Positions 8,109 through 16,335 of a stretch of 18,944 nt of DNA are shown piece after piece. A model generated the notes under the pieces. The model was not told where the DNA came from. It saw only the letters and a program-made list of their open reading frames with translations, and ran no database searches. Both the position numbers and the translations under genes were made by a program. Location of the stretch: the NCBI GenBank assembly GCA_043767025.1, contig JAYUHK010000020.1, positions 1 through 18,944 of the forward strand. Reading direction: 5' to 3'. This DNA is from JAYUHK01 sp043767025 (lineage in GTDB: Bacteria > Bacteroidota > Bacteroidia > Chitinophagales > Saprospiraceae). Numbering within the stretch: the first letter of the stretch is position 1; every line of letters starts with the position of its first letter.

Positions 8109-8652
8109 AGCAAAAACAGTCGCCGACACTCTCGAAAGCGATACCGTGTTCAGTTTTGTCACAAAATTAGAGAAGTTCAACTCTAATCTTTGGACTTTTC
8201 ACTTCGCCGTGCCGTTGGAAATATCCGACCATTTTGCGTCCTCCACAGGGCGGCGCGTGGTCTGTAAGCTGCAAGAAAAAATAGAATTTCAATGCGCACT
8301 GATGCCACAGGGCAACGGCGGCGGCTATTTCATCAACCTCAACAAAAAAAATCGCGACACGCTCCGCTTGGAACTTGGCGCGGCAATCCAAGTCCAAATG
8401 TGGGCAGATAAAAGCGAGTACGGACTGCCGATGCCCGAAGAACTCGCCGCACTTTTCGAGCTGGACGACGAAGCAAGCGCGCTTTTTCACGCACTCACGG
8501 CGGGCAAACAAAGGACGCTTTTACACATCATCGGCAGCGTCAAAAGCTCCGATATTCGGATTCATAGAGCCTTGGCAATCACAGAACATCTGCGCAGCAA
8601 TCACGGCAAAGTCAATTATAAAACGCTGAATATAATGTTTAAAGAAAAATAA
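8092..8652 (+). CDS. YdeI/OmpD-associated protein with DUF1905 domain
   Basis: A 186-residue soluble protein. Residues about 18-105 form a DUF1905-like beta barrel (FNSNLWTFHFAVPLEI, then GGGYFINLNKKNRDTLRLELG). Residues about 113-180 match the YdeI/OmpD-associated helical domain, with the pattern PMPEELAALFELDDEASALFHAL, a basic patch KQRTLLHIIGSVK and RIHRALAITEHL. Members have been called bacteriocin-protection proteins, but the biochemical role is unknown. The ATG at 8092 lies inside the kup 3' end (17-base overlap), which suggests translational coupling in a ppa-kup operon. The DUF1905 plus YdeI layout is common in Bacteroidota. A role in envelope or stress tolerance would be a guess. 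Confidence 0.85.
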   Translation: MPKQDKAKTVADTLESDTVFSFVTKLEKFNSNLWTFHFAVPLEISDHFASSTGRRVVCKLQEKIEFQCALMPQGNGGGYFINLNKKNRDTLRLELGAAIQVQMWADKSEYGLPMPEELAALFELDDEASALFHALTAGKQRTLLHIIGSVKSSDIRIHRALAITEHLRSNHGKVNYKTLNIMFKEK

Positions 8653-8712
8653 TATTTTATTAAAATAGTTTTAAAACGCTCCGCTAATACGCCTGATTAA
8701 TAAGTTAGGTGC

Positions 8713-8720
8713 TATATTTG
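8713..8720 (+). promoter_or_regulatory. Candidate -7 box for the nucleotidyltransferase-nuclease gene
   Basis: TATATTTG is an exact TAnnTTTG match 25 bases upstream of the ATG at 8746, like the ppa spacing. No good TTTG -33 box is present; CCTG at 8692-8695 is the nearest. The perfect palindrome CCTAATAGG at 8730-8738 lies in the leader just before the start codon and could bind a dimeric regulator. Confidence 0.45.
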
Positions 8721-8745
8721 GAGAGGTATCCTAATAGGTAAACTT

Positions 8746-9723
8746 ATGAGAGAAGAAGACATTTTTGATTTAGAAGCAATCCTTAAAATACTTGCAGGTA
8801 AATTTACTGAAATTGACAGCATTTATATATTTGGTTCAAGACGTTATGAAACAGGGAGTACTCGTTCTGATATTGATATACTAATAACAACTACGAAAAG
8901 AATACAACCCGCTAAAATAAGGGACTTTACATTAGAGCATAGCACAGCACTTGATTTTTTTATTCTTGAAAATGGTAAAGCAACGAGCGTAGCTAATGAA
9001 AGTTATATTGAGGCAAAAGATAATAATGAGCTAATCACTAAAGTTGATGGCGTTTTGCTGTATGACAAACGCAATGGTTCAAGTGCAGAATTAATTAAAA
9101 GAAAACGAATTGAAATCGACAAAAGAACAAACCACGCGCTAACTTCTTTACCAAACAGCACATCAGAATATTTTGAAATTAGTGCGCTAAAAAAATATTT
9201 CAAAGCAGCAAAACAAAACGGACTTTCTGCGAAACCTTACATCGGCGTTTCAACAGAAGAAGCAAGTGATTTTATAATTGAAATTATTAGAGGTCTGGCA
9301 AGTGCGAATAGAACAGTTACAAACCAAGGACAAGCTATAGATGGTTGGACTAAAAATTTAGGTAGTGAATATGATTTCCAAAATTTATTTTGGATTACAG
9401 TTAAACCGTGGTTGCCAAATTTAAGTAGGGAGCAAGTTACTATAAAGTACGATGGGCAAGAAAAACGTTCCGACTTTAGTTTATTTAATAACCAATTAGT
9501 TATTGAATTGAAATATATAAAAGATAACGGAGATAAAAGGGAAACAGTTAAAACGCTTGAAGGCTTAAAATCTTTTTATGTTCAACATCCAAATATCAGA
9601 ACGCTTATTATTGGTATTCTCGTCAACCAAAAAGTTGATTTAGATGACAAAAAATGGGAAACAGATTTTTCATATCCTAATAATATACCGTCAGTAAAAA
9701 CAGTTGTAATTAGAAACGAATAG
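8746..9723 (+). CDS. Minimal nucleotidyltransferase fused to PD-(D/E)XK nuclease
   Basis: A 325-residue two-domain protein. The N-terminal 105 residues have the exact MNT-type motif G30-S31-x10-D42-x-D44 (IFGSRRYETGSTRSDIDIL) and a third carboxylate D70 in LDFFIL, so all three metal ligands of a DNA polymerase-beta-like nucleotidyltransferase are present. Residues about 205-295 show a restriction-type nuclease core: E208 and Q212 (EYDFQNLFW), D243 (RSDFSLF) and E254-x-K256 (VIELKY), resembling DpnII/MboI-type or related REase domains. Residues 110-200 are helical. The gene stands alone with its own promoter and is far richer in A+T than its neighbours: 51 G+C in three 60-base lines counted here, against 63 in two lines from valS and kup. 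Horizontal acquisition is likely. A defence or toxin-like role is inferred; the nucleotide used, target and substrate are unknown. Confidence 0.8.
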   Translation: MREEDIFDLEAILKILAGKFTEIDSIYIFGSRRYETGSTRSDIDILITTTKRIQPAKIRDFTLEHSTALDFFILENGKATSVANESYIEAKDNNELITKVDGVLLYDKRNGSSAELIKRKRIEIDKRTNHALTSLPNSTSEYFEISALKKYFKAAKQNGLSAKPYIGVSTEEASDFIIEIIRGLASANRTVTNQGQAIDGWTKNLGSEYDFQNLFWITVKPWLPNLSREQVTIKYDGQEKRSDFSLFNNQLVIELKYIKDNGDKRETVKTLEGLKSFYVQHPNIRTLIIGILVNQKVDLDDKKWETDFSYPNNIPSVKTVVIRNE

Positions 9724-9842
9724 TAGCGCATAAAATCTAAAATTTTGTACAAGTTAAATATACGGAATGACATTAAGCATTCTACCCTATTCGGCATAAG
9801 TTTCGGCTCGACGAGTACCGCTGAATATTGACAATAAACTTT

Positions 9843-9868
9843 TATATTTGTTTTCAATCACGGTGATT
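9843..9868 (+). promoter_or_regulatory. Candidate promoter and palindromic operator upstream of the BaiN-like gene
   Basis: TATATTTG at 9843-9850 fits the -7 consensus but lacks a clear -33 box. It is followed at once by a perfect 13-base palindrome, AATCAC-G-GTGATT (9856-9868), placed at or just after the expected transcription start, a usual operator position. The intended gene starts at 9939. The rest of 9724-9938 contains nothing I recognise. Confidence 0.4.
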
Positions 9869-9938
9869 ATGGGCAGACAAAATTATGTTCCTACCTCCAC
9901 AAAGATCTGTTGCCAAAATCCAAAGCGCAAAGAACTCT

Positions 9939-11160
9939 ATGCAAACAACAAATTTTGATGTGCTGATTATCGGCGGCGGCGCGGCAGGATTTTTTGCCGC
10001 CATCGCCTGCGCGGAAGCAAACCCCAATTTAAAAATCGGTATTTTAGAACGCGGGAAAGAAGTCCTAAACAAAGTGCGCATCTCTGGCGGCGGTCGCTGC
10101 AACGTCACGCACGCCTGCTTTGAACCCTCCGAACTTGCAAAAAATTATCCGCGCGGAGGGCGAGAATTGCTCGGCGCTTTCCACCGTTTTGCTTGCTCCG
10201 ACACCGTAAAATGGTTTGAAAGTCGCGGCGTAAAGCTAAAAATCGAAGACGATGGACGAATGTTTCCTATCTCAAATATGTCGCAAAGTATCATAAATTG
10301 TTTGGAACATTCGACCCAAAAATTAGGTATCAACGTCCAAATTGGGATTCGGGTGGATAAGATGCAGCTCGTCGGAGAGCATTGGCAGCTGCAAACCACG
10401 CATCACGGCAATTTTTTTTGCCAAAAAAATCATGGTCGCAGCAGGCAGCAGCACCGCCGTTTGGGATTCCCTAAAAACGCTCGGACATCGGATTATAGAA
10501 CCCGTCCCGTCGCTTTTTACCTTCAACATCAAAGACGCTCGGCTCGAAAACTTATTGGGCTTGTCCGTCCCAAAAGCAAAAATCAAGGTCGCAGGAGTCA
10601 AGAATTTATCCTCCGAAGGTCCGCTGCTCATCACTCACTGGGGCTTGAGCGGACCCGCTATCCTCCGACTTTCGGCTTGGGGGGCGCGGATTTTGGCAGA
10701 AAAAAAATACCAATTTACCATCATCGTGGACTGGCTCAACGAAGACGATGTTACCGAAAAATTAGCCCAAATAAAAGAAAAATCACCCAAAAAACTCGTT
10801 TTTTCCAACCCTCAATTCGCCCTGCCGTCCCGACTTTGGGAAAAATTAGTTGCCGCTGCAAACATCTCGCCGACCCTTCGCTGGGTGGATTTGAATAAGC
10901 AATTATCCCAAAATCTGTACCAACAGCTGACCCAAAGCGAGTTCAAAGCGACTGGAAAAAGTGTGTTCAAAGAAGAATTTGTGACTGCCGGCGGCGTGGA
11001 CTTGAAAGAAATAGACTTTCGCACTTTTGGAAGTAAAATACACCCAAATTTATTTTTCGCAGGCGAAATTTTAGACATCGACGCTGTCACGGGCGGATTC
11101 AATTTTCAGGCAGCTTGGACTGGCGGCTGGATAGCGGGGCAGGAAATGGCAAAAATGTGA
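9939..11160 (+). pseudogene. BaiN/HI0933-type FAD-dependent oxidoreductase, frameshifted
   Basis: The N-terminal part (MQTTNFDVLIIGGGAAGFFAAIA; GxGxxG dinucleotide fold, then RISGGGRCNVTHA) and the C-terminal part (FVTAGGVDLKEIDFRTFGSK, LFFAGEILDIDAVTGGFNFQ) are both clear HI0933/BaiN/YhiN family signatures but lie in different frames. The break is at a T8 run, 10412-10419. With seven T the reading becomes NFFAKKIMVAAG and yields one protein of about 406 residues, normal for the family. As given, the first frame runs on as unrelated sequence to 10898 and the second is open from 10342 to 11160. I chose the ATG at 9939 because the family starts a few residues before the glycine loop; an upstream in-frame ATG is at 9885. 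The cause could be a real mutation, a homopolymer sequencing error or slippage. Family members are flavoproteins of mostly unknown substrate. Confidence 0.85.
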
Positions 11161-11171
11161 CCCGTAAAATA

Positions 11172-11198
11172 GTTTTGAGTTTTGAGTTTTGAGTTTTT
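11172..11198. repeat. (GTTTTGA)3 microsatellite between convergent genes
   Basis: Three exact copies of GTTTTGA at 11172-11192 are followed by a partial copy. It lies in the 108-base gap between the 3' ends of the BaiN-like gene and lptD. It has no hairpin and is not an obvious terminator. Confidence 0.6.
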
Positions 11199-11268
11199 AT
11201 ATATACTTGAAAATCAACGACTTGTAACACAATCCGAACAAATATTTACAAAAGTTAGATGTCTGATT

Positions 11269-13956
11269 TCAGAAACCTTTGAATCCATCGGACGTAACGG
11301 TTCTGTTGTATGGCAAATCAATGAAGCCCAAAGTAGAAGGTTTTACTCGAATAAAAAAAGTGTAAGTTCCACGATCTGGCTGCCAAGACGCACCCATTTC
11401 CCAGCAATGCAGGTCGCGCGTAAAGCCCAAGTCGGGATATGTAAGTGTTTTGTTGATGAAGTCATATCCAATATTTCGTATGTCTATTGACCATTTATTC
11501 GTAATTTTTATGCTGCCTGCCGTCCGGAGAGAGTTCGTGGTAGTCCTAAAAGTATCTCTTCCATTTGTGTTTTTGGAGGCTACAAAAGTCATATAATGGT
11601 CAATACTGAAGTTGTCAAATAACTCAAGAAAAGAACCTTTATTTTTCGTAACCTGATTGTTGCGCGGCAGTTGTGTTGCTTGTTTGGACGTATCTGGTAC
11701 GATTTTTTTGGTAAAAATTTCTCGAATTTGTTTGAGCGAAAAACGAGTGGTCACGCCTATTTGCGCACCCGCAAAACGAATGACTTGCTTGTTTTTGTCC
11801 CACAAAAGTTGCTTCGTATCTCTGGACTTATCGCCAGTTTCCGCCGCCGCATAAGGGCTGAAAACAGCCGTCAGACTAACATTCGTAAATCCTTTGAAAA
11901 GATTGGTATTGGTGGACATTTGCACCCGACTCCACCGAAAAGAATCCGCCGCAAAGTTGTAGTTGCCGTTGATAGAAACGTTTTCCAACAGTTTTACTTT
12001 CGTGTCTGCGGTGTCGCGCCTGCCACGATATTTCGCTTCAAAATTATTGGTGATAGCGTAACTTAACGCCATTTGTTTGCCGCCTTGCGATGGAGTACCA
12101 AATAATCCATTGTCAAAGTACGAATACTTTTGTATTTGATTTTTCGCCGCTCGAGCGTCTGTACTTACTGTATCAAAATAATTCCACGTCCTACCGTTGT
12201 AGTCGGGCGAAAATCCCATCGAAACACTCGGTGTCATCACATGGCGCACGCCGCGCAGCCAGCCACGCGACGACTGCCACAACATTCCGTAGATTTTTGT
12301 CTGCATACTCACGCCCGCACTCACTTGCCTCAAAGCCCGAAATTCGCTCTTCATAAACGAATTTTGTTTCCCGAAAGTCGTGTCGCGCCGCAGCGTGTAG
12401 TCGGTGCTGTCCCTGTTGAAAGTAGTATCCGTTTTCACATTCAAAGTTGGGTCAAAAACCTTTCGAGCGGTTTTAAAATTCCAGCTTTCGATGTAATTGA
12501 TGCTCGGAGATATTTGAAAATATTTGAATACATTAAAAGACGCACCCGTCGAAATAGTGTGACTGGCTCCAAAACGCGCATCGTCCAGCGTTTTTTTCGT
12601 AAAAAGCGTCGTATCCGTCGTCTCAAAAGTATTTTTCGCCACTCCCGTATATTGAAAATTTATCTTGTCGTACCAACGTTCTGCGCCGCCGCGACTGCTG
12701 TTTTTGAACGGAAAAAGCGTTTCTGTATTAAAATTGACATTCGGAAAACTAATCGTCATTTTTCGATTGGAAATATTTTGGGTATGCGTCAGCGAAACCG
12801 CCATATAATACGGCTTGTTCGGAAATCTTTTGCTAAAACTCAAATTAGAATTGAGCGAATTATTGGTGACGCTATTGAAATTATTAGAATTGACTCGGTC
12901 GAAACTGTTGGTCGTGATGTTCACACTTCCACTCCACGTTTCGCTGGGGTGGGCGCCGCTTTCTTGGTTCAGACTGAACCGAATCCCTATGGCGTTGGTT
13001 CTGGCATACGTCCCGTCCTTTGCGTTTTCATTCCGATTGCTCGCAAAATCCAAACCCAAACGGCTGTTGAAGCGGTATCTTTTTTTGTAATTATGCACTG
13101 CGTGAATGCCGTAAGTAAGATTAAAAAAAACATCGCCCGTCAGCGTAAGGTCTTGATTGTCAGAGATTGGCGTATAATATCCGATATTTCTGATGCCAAA
13201 ACCCCAAGCCTGCGAAAACTCATAATCGCGCGGAATGATAAGTCCCGCACGTTTATTTTTGGACAACGGAAAAAAACCAAACGGAATAATCGGAATCGGC
13301 ACGCCGCCCAAGACGAGCGACGACGGACCGATAACGGCGAGTTCGTCGGGAATAATTTTTTGTTTGGAACTCAAAATTCCAAAATGCGGATGCTCCGCGC
13401 TGCACGTCGTGAGGAAGGCATTTTTGCTATAAACTACGTTTTTTGTGACACCTGCCGAGTCCGTTCCCTGCGCCACTATTTTAGATTTTTCCCCAAGCAC
13501 ATACATATCGCCTTGCTTGGAGCGCGCCTCGTAAATAATTCCTTTTTTGGTCTTAAAATTATAGCGCAGCGCATTGGCTTTGAACTCCTGCGAGGACTCC
13601 TTGAACTCCGGTTTGCCCGCCACTTTGCCCGTGCTGTCCCTCATACCGCCTGCGAAAGCGACGCTATTTTTCATATCGATGACGACCGAATCCGCTTTGA
13701 GTTCCAGCTTTTGATACTTGATGACCGCCTTGTCATACAAAAACATCAAATTGTTCGGATTGTCCACAATAATAGAGTCAGATGCCTGATAATCAACGGG
13801 TTCGCTCAATCCGTCTTTGGCAATCGGTACTGTCTGTACGGATTTTTTGCTCACCGAGTCCGACGGCGGCACATTGTTGAGCGCAATAGTATCCTTATTT
13901 TCTAATTTTTTTATAGGAGTTTGTGACTGTGTATTGGTCGCAAGTCCCAAACACAA
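11269..13956 (-). CDS. lptD: LptD-like outer-membrane LPS assembly protein
   Basis: A protein of about 895 residues. It has an N-terminal OstA/LptA-like beta-jellyroll region (about 50-190: YDKAVIKYQKLELKADSVVIDMKN, YNFKTKKGIIYEARSKQGDMYVLGEKSK), then a cysteine-containing LTTCSAEHPHFGILSSKQKIIP segment and a long beta-barrel region of alternating strands to the C-terminal phenylalanine. This is the Bacteroidota form of LptD, which places lipopolysaccharide in the outer leaflet with LptE. The start is a problem: the first usual start codon in frame is TTG at 13954-13956, which cuts into the signal peptide. Reading on gives LKKLIHITFILLCLGL, a proper signal sequence beginning at CTG (13987-13989), with ATT just before it. 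No ATG, GTG or TTG lies upstream before the in-frame stop. The true product is probably about 906 residues. The gene is divergent from the amidase and convergent with the BaiN-like gene. Confidence 0.88.
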   Translation of the reverse strand: MCLGLATNTQSQTPIKKLENKDTIALNNVPPSDSVSKKSVQTVPIAKDGLSEPVDYQASDSIIVDNPNNLMFLYDKAVIKYQKLELKADSVVIDMKNSVAFAGGMRDSTGKVAGKPEFKESSQEFKANALRYNFKTKKGIIYEARSKQGDMYVLGEKSKIVAQGTDSAGVTKNVVYSKNAFLTTCSAEHPHFGILSSKQKIIPDELAVIGPSSLVLGGVPIPIIPFGFFPLSKNKRAGLIIPRDYEFSQAWGFGIRNIGYYTPISDNQDLTLTGDVFFNLTYGIHAVHNYKKRYRFNSRLGLDFASNRNENAKDGTYARTNAIGIRFSLNQESGAHPSETWSGSVNITTNSFDRVNSNNFNSVTNNSLNSNLSFSKRFPNKPYYMAVSLTHTQNISNRKMTISFPNVNFNTETLFPFKNSSRGGAERWYDKINFQYTGVAKNTFETTDTTLFTKKTLDDARFGASHTISTGASFNVFKYFQISPSINYIESWNFKTARKVFDPTLNVKTDTTFNRDSTDYTLRRDTTFGKQNSFMKSEFRALRQVSAGVSMQTKIYGMLWQSSRGWLRGVRHVMTPSVSMGFSPDYNGRTWNYFDTVSTDARAAKNQIQKYSYFDNGLFGTPSQGGKQMALSYAITNNFEAKYRGRRDTADTKVKLLENVSINGNYNFAADSFRWSRVQMSTNTNLFKGFTNVSLTAVFSPYAAAETGDKSRDTKQLLWDKNKQVIRFAGAQIGVTTRFSLKQIREIFTKKIVPDTSKQATQLPRNNQVTKNKGSFLELFDNFSIDHYMTFVASKNTNGRDTFRTTTNSLRTAGSIKITNKWSIDIRNIGYDFINKTLTYPDLGFTRDLHCWEMGASWQPDRGTYTFFIRVKPSTLGFIDLPYNRTVTSDGFKGF

Positions 13957-14000
13957 TAAAATAAAAGTGATATGTATTAATTTTTTCAGAATAAAACTGT

Positions 14001-14008
14001 TATTTTTG
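14001..14008 (+). promoter_or_regulatory. Candidate -7 box for the amidase-mqnA pair
   Basis: TATTTTTG matches TAnnTTTG about 50 bases upstream of the ATG at 14059. No convincing -33 box is seen. It lies in the short region shared with the lptD start on the other strand. Confidence 0.35.
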
Positions 14009-14058
14009 CAGACACTTTTTGAGTGGATACTCCAAATACGCCAACCAATCGGAAACCA

Positions 14059-15303
14059 ATGATTAGAAGAACGTTTATTTTTGTCTTTTTGCTATCTATG
14101 TTCTCAAACTTTAACACTTTTGCAAATGTTTTTTTTGCAAAAGGCATTTCTTGGTGCGCCCAAAGCAATCCGCCGAAGCGCAGTAGCAAAAGTAACAAAC
14201 AAAATCCAAAGCAAGAAGCACAATATCGGATAAAAAAAATTGTGATTGACGCTGGGCATGGCGGTCACGACGGCGGCTGCCACAGCAAGGACGATAATGA
14301 AAAAGACGTGACGCTTGCGATAGCCAAAAAATTGGGTGCGCTGGTAGAAGACAATTTTCCAGAAATCGAAGTCGTTTATACTCGCAAAAAAGACGTGTTT
14401 GTGGAGCTTTTTCGGCGCGCCGAAATCGCCAATCAGTCAAAAGCGGACTTATTTATTTCGATTCATTGCAATTCGATGCCCGAAAACGAACACAAAACCT
14501 ACGGCACAGAAACTTATGTGATGGGAAATCACGTCATGGCACACAATTTGGAGGTCGAAAAAAGAGAAAATTCTTCTATTTTGTTAGAAAAAAATTATGC
14601 CGAAAATTACGACGGCTACGACCCAAATTCGCCCATCGGACATATTATGAGTTCGCAAGCACAGGACGGATATGTGAAACAAAGTCTTGAATTTGCGAGT
14701 TTGGTAGAAAAAAAATTCAGTACTTTTGCCGACCGCCGCAGTCGTGGCGTGAAGCAAGCTGGCTTTTTGGTGATTCGAGAAACCGCTATGCCGAGTGTTT
14801 TGATAGAAACTGGCTATTTGAGCAACTTCAAAGAAGCCGAATTTTTGGGAAGCAAAGACGGACAAAATACGACCGCCAATTCAATATTTGAAGCCTTCAA
14901 AGTTTACAAAAACCAAACAGAAAAAATCAGTGTAAGCGATAATTCGACGGTAGAAAATTTTGAAATAGTAGAAACTGTGACAAATAAAAAAAATGTCACA
15001 GAAAACTCAACTGTTGATAAAAAAAATACTTTTAATCCAAAAAATAAAATAGAAAAAACCGAACTCAACGGCGTAGAATACAGAATCCAAATGGCATCTT
15101 CGCCGACCGAAATTGACACCAAAAAAGGTCTTTGGAAGCAACTGAACGCAATAGAAGTCCGCAAAGAAGATAATATACTGAAGTATGTGACTCCCGCTTT
15201 GAGTTCGCTCAAAGAAGCAGTTTTGGAGCAAAATAGGATTCGGAGCTTGGGGTTCAAAGATGCGTTTGTAGCCACTTACATAAATGGAGTGCGAAAAAAA
15301 TAA
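14059..15303 (+). CDS. N-acetylmuramoyl-L-alanine amidase with C-terminal SPOR-like domain
   Basis: A 414-residue zinc enzyme that cleaves the amide bond between MurNAc and L-Ala in peptidoglycan, in the periplasm. The N-terminus MIRRTFIFVFLLSMFSNFNTF is a signal peptide, which is why I prefer this ATG to the in-frame GTG at 14023. The Amidase_3 domain spans about 58-285. Its zinc ligands are H67 (IDAGHGGHDGG), E81 (NEKDVT) and H136 (SIHCNS), and E250 in LIETGYLSN is the catalytic glutamate. A low-complexity Asn/Thr/Lys linker (about 290-336) leads to a SPOR-like domain (338-412: VEYRIQMASSP...GFKDAFVATYINGV), which in this phylum targets denuded glycan at the septum. The gene is followed after 9 bases by mqnA, which has no functional link, so this is simple co-transcription. 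Confidence 0.93.
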   Translation: MIRRTFIFVFLLSMFSNFNTFANVFFAKGISWCAQSNPPKRSSKSNKQNPKQEAQYRIKKIVIDAGHGGHDGGCHSKDDNEKDVTLAIAKKLGALVEDNFPEIEVVYTRKKDVFVELFRRAEIANQSKADLFISIHCNSMPENEHKTYGTETYVMGNHVMAHNLEVEKRENSSILLEKNYAENYDGYDPNSPIGHIMSSQAQDGYVKQSLEFASLVEKKFSTFADRRSRGVKQAGFLVIRETAMPSVLIETGYLSNFKEAEFLGSKDGQNTTANSIFEAFKVYKNQTEKISVSDNSTVENFEIVETVTNKKNVTENSTVDKKNTFNPKNKIEKTELNGVEYRIQMASSPTEIDTKKGLWKQLNAIEVRKEDNILKYVTPALSSLKEAVLEQNRIRSLGFKDAFVATYINGVRKK

Positions 15304-15312
15304 TGTCACTAA

Positions 15313-16062
15313 ATGTCAAAAATAAAAATTGTTGCAGTCAGCTATCTCAATACCAAACCGTTACTGTTTGGGTTGCAAAATTCCGACCTTTGGCAACACA
15401 TTGATTTGCAATTAGAAATGCCCTCCGTGTGCGCCGAAAAATTGCTTTCGGGAGAAGTTGAAATCGGTTTAGTACCCGTTGCGATTATCCCGCAGCTCGC
15501 TACGCCCCATCTTTTTTCGGACTACTGCATTGGTGCGGAGGGCAAAGTGCGCACCGTTTGCATCTATTCAAACGTTCCGTTGGAAAAAATAAGCAAACTT
15601 TATTTGGATTATCAGTCAAAAACTTCCATAGAGTTAGTAAAAATTTTGTTGGATAAACACTGGAAATGCGCTCCGCAACTACTTCCCGCCTCTAAAGGCT
15701 TTGAAGAAAAAATCATCGGCGATACGGCGGCTCTCATCATCGGCGACCGAACTATGCAGTTGGAACACCAATTTCCTTACATCTACGACCTCGCCGAAGC
15801 ATGGAAATCCTTTACTGGACTGCCTTTTGTGTTCGCCGCTTGGGTCAGCAACAGACCGCTGCCCGACGAACTCGCCGCACAATTCAACGCTGCCTTTGCG
15901 TGGGGAATCCGACATATTCCACAGCTTTTGCCCACTTTGGACGCACCACTATCCAATTTTAATTTGGAGGAGTATTTTACAAAAAATATCAGCTACCACC
16001 TGACCGTCGAAAAGCAAAAAGCCCTCAACCTTTTTTTGAGCTACCTCTCTGAACGCAATTAA
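15313..16062 (+). CDS. mqnA: MqnA, chorismate dehydratase of the futalosine menaquinone pathway
   Basis: A 249-residue cytoplasmic enzyme with the periplasmic-binding-protein fold of the MqnA/MqnD family. Family features include KIVAVSYLNTKPLLFGL at the N-terminus (the S-x-LNTxP segment binds substrate), a central SGEVEIGLVPVAIIPQL, and the late DLAEAWKSFTGLPFVFAAWVSNR segment, which is very typical. It removes water from chorismate to give 3-enolpyruvylbenzoate, the first step of the alternative (futalosine) route to menaquinone. Its presence implies this organism uses mqnABCD rather than menFDHCEB; the other mqn genes are not in the window. It lies 9 bases after the amidase stop, in the same transcript. 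The length is normal and no defect is seen. Confidence 0.93.
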   Translation: MSKIKIVAVSYLNTKPLLFGLQNSDLWQHIDLQLEMPSVCAEKLLSGEVEIGLVPVAIIPQLATPHLFSDYCIGAEGKVRTVCIYSNVPLEKISKLYLDYQSKTSIELVKILLDKHWKCAPQLLPASKGFEEKIIGDTAALIIGDRTMQLEHQFPYIYDLAEAWKSFTGLPFVFAAWVSNRPLPDELAAQFNAAFAWGIRHIPQLLPTLDAPLSNFNLEEYFTKNISYHLTVEKQKALNLFLSYLSERN

Positions 16063-16202
16063 AATATTGCTAAAGAATTTAATCCACCTTTCATTCGCCG
16101 AAGCTCTCAACCCTCCATGCGTCAAAATATTTATACATTTTATGTTTTTTATCGGCAGAAGTAGTTAGTTTTACGCGCCGATTGAAGAATGAACTTTTTA
16201 AA

Positions 16203-16310
16203 ATATCAAACAAGGAAATACAAAATATCGAATAATGAACAAGGAATATCGAATAATGAACAAGGAAATACAAAATATCGAATAATTAACAAGGAATTAT
16301 GAATATCGAA
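16203..16310 (+). repeat. Direct array of AT-rich short repeats
   Basis: Units of ATATCGAATAATGAACAAGG followed by AA lie at 16225-16246, 16246-16267 and 16275-16296 (last one with TAATT). A degenerate unit comes first at 16203. Steps are 21 or 29 bases, depending on whether ATACAAA follows the unit. The array ends in the tail AAGGAATTATGAATATCGAA (16291-16310). The 16063-16443 gap holds this array, the inverted array and a weak stem (ATCGGC 16151-16156 / GCCGAT 16177-16182), but no gene. Confidence 0.9.
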
Positions 16311-16335
16311 GTCGCTTCAAGTACATTTCGACGCT

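Noticed and set aside
8654..8677. Palindromes ATTTTATTAAAAT and GTTTTAAAAC after the YdeI-like gene as a terminator
   Set aside because: The stems are nearly all A/T and would be very weak, and there is no clear T tail after the second stem.
8677..8712. Integron attC-like GTTAGGT core (GTTRRRY) before the fusion gene
   Set aside because: Only the seven-base core fits. No partner RYYYAAC with matching inner boxes was found and no integrase is present, so chance is likely.
12130..13905. 591-residue open frame on the plus strand inside lptD
   Set aside because: It is antisense to a clear LptD, has low-complexity Arg/Ile-rich sequence and no recognisable domain. It is a shadow of the barrel coding sequence.
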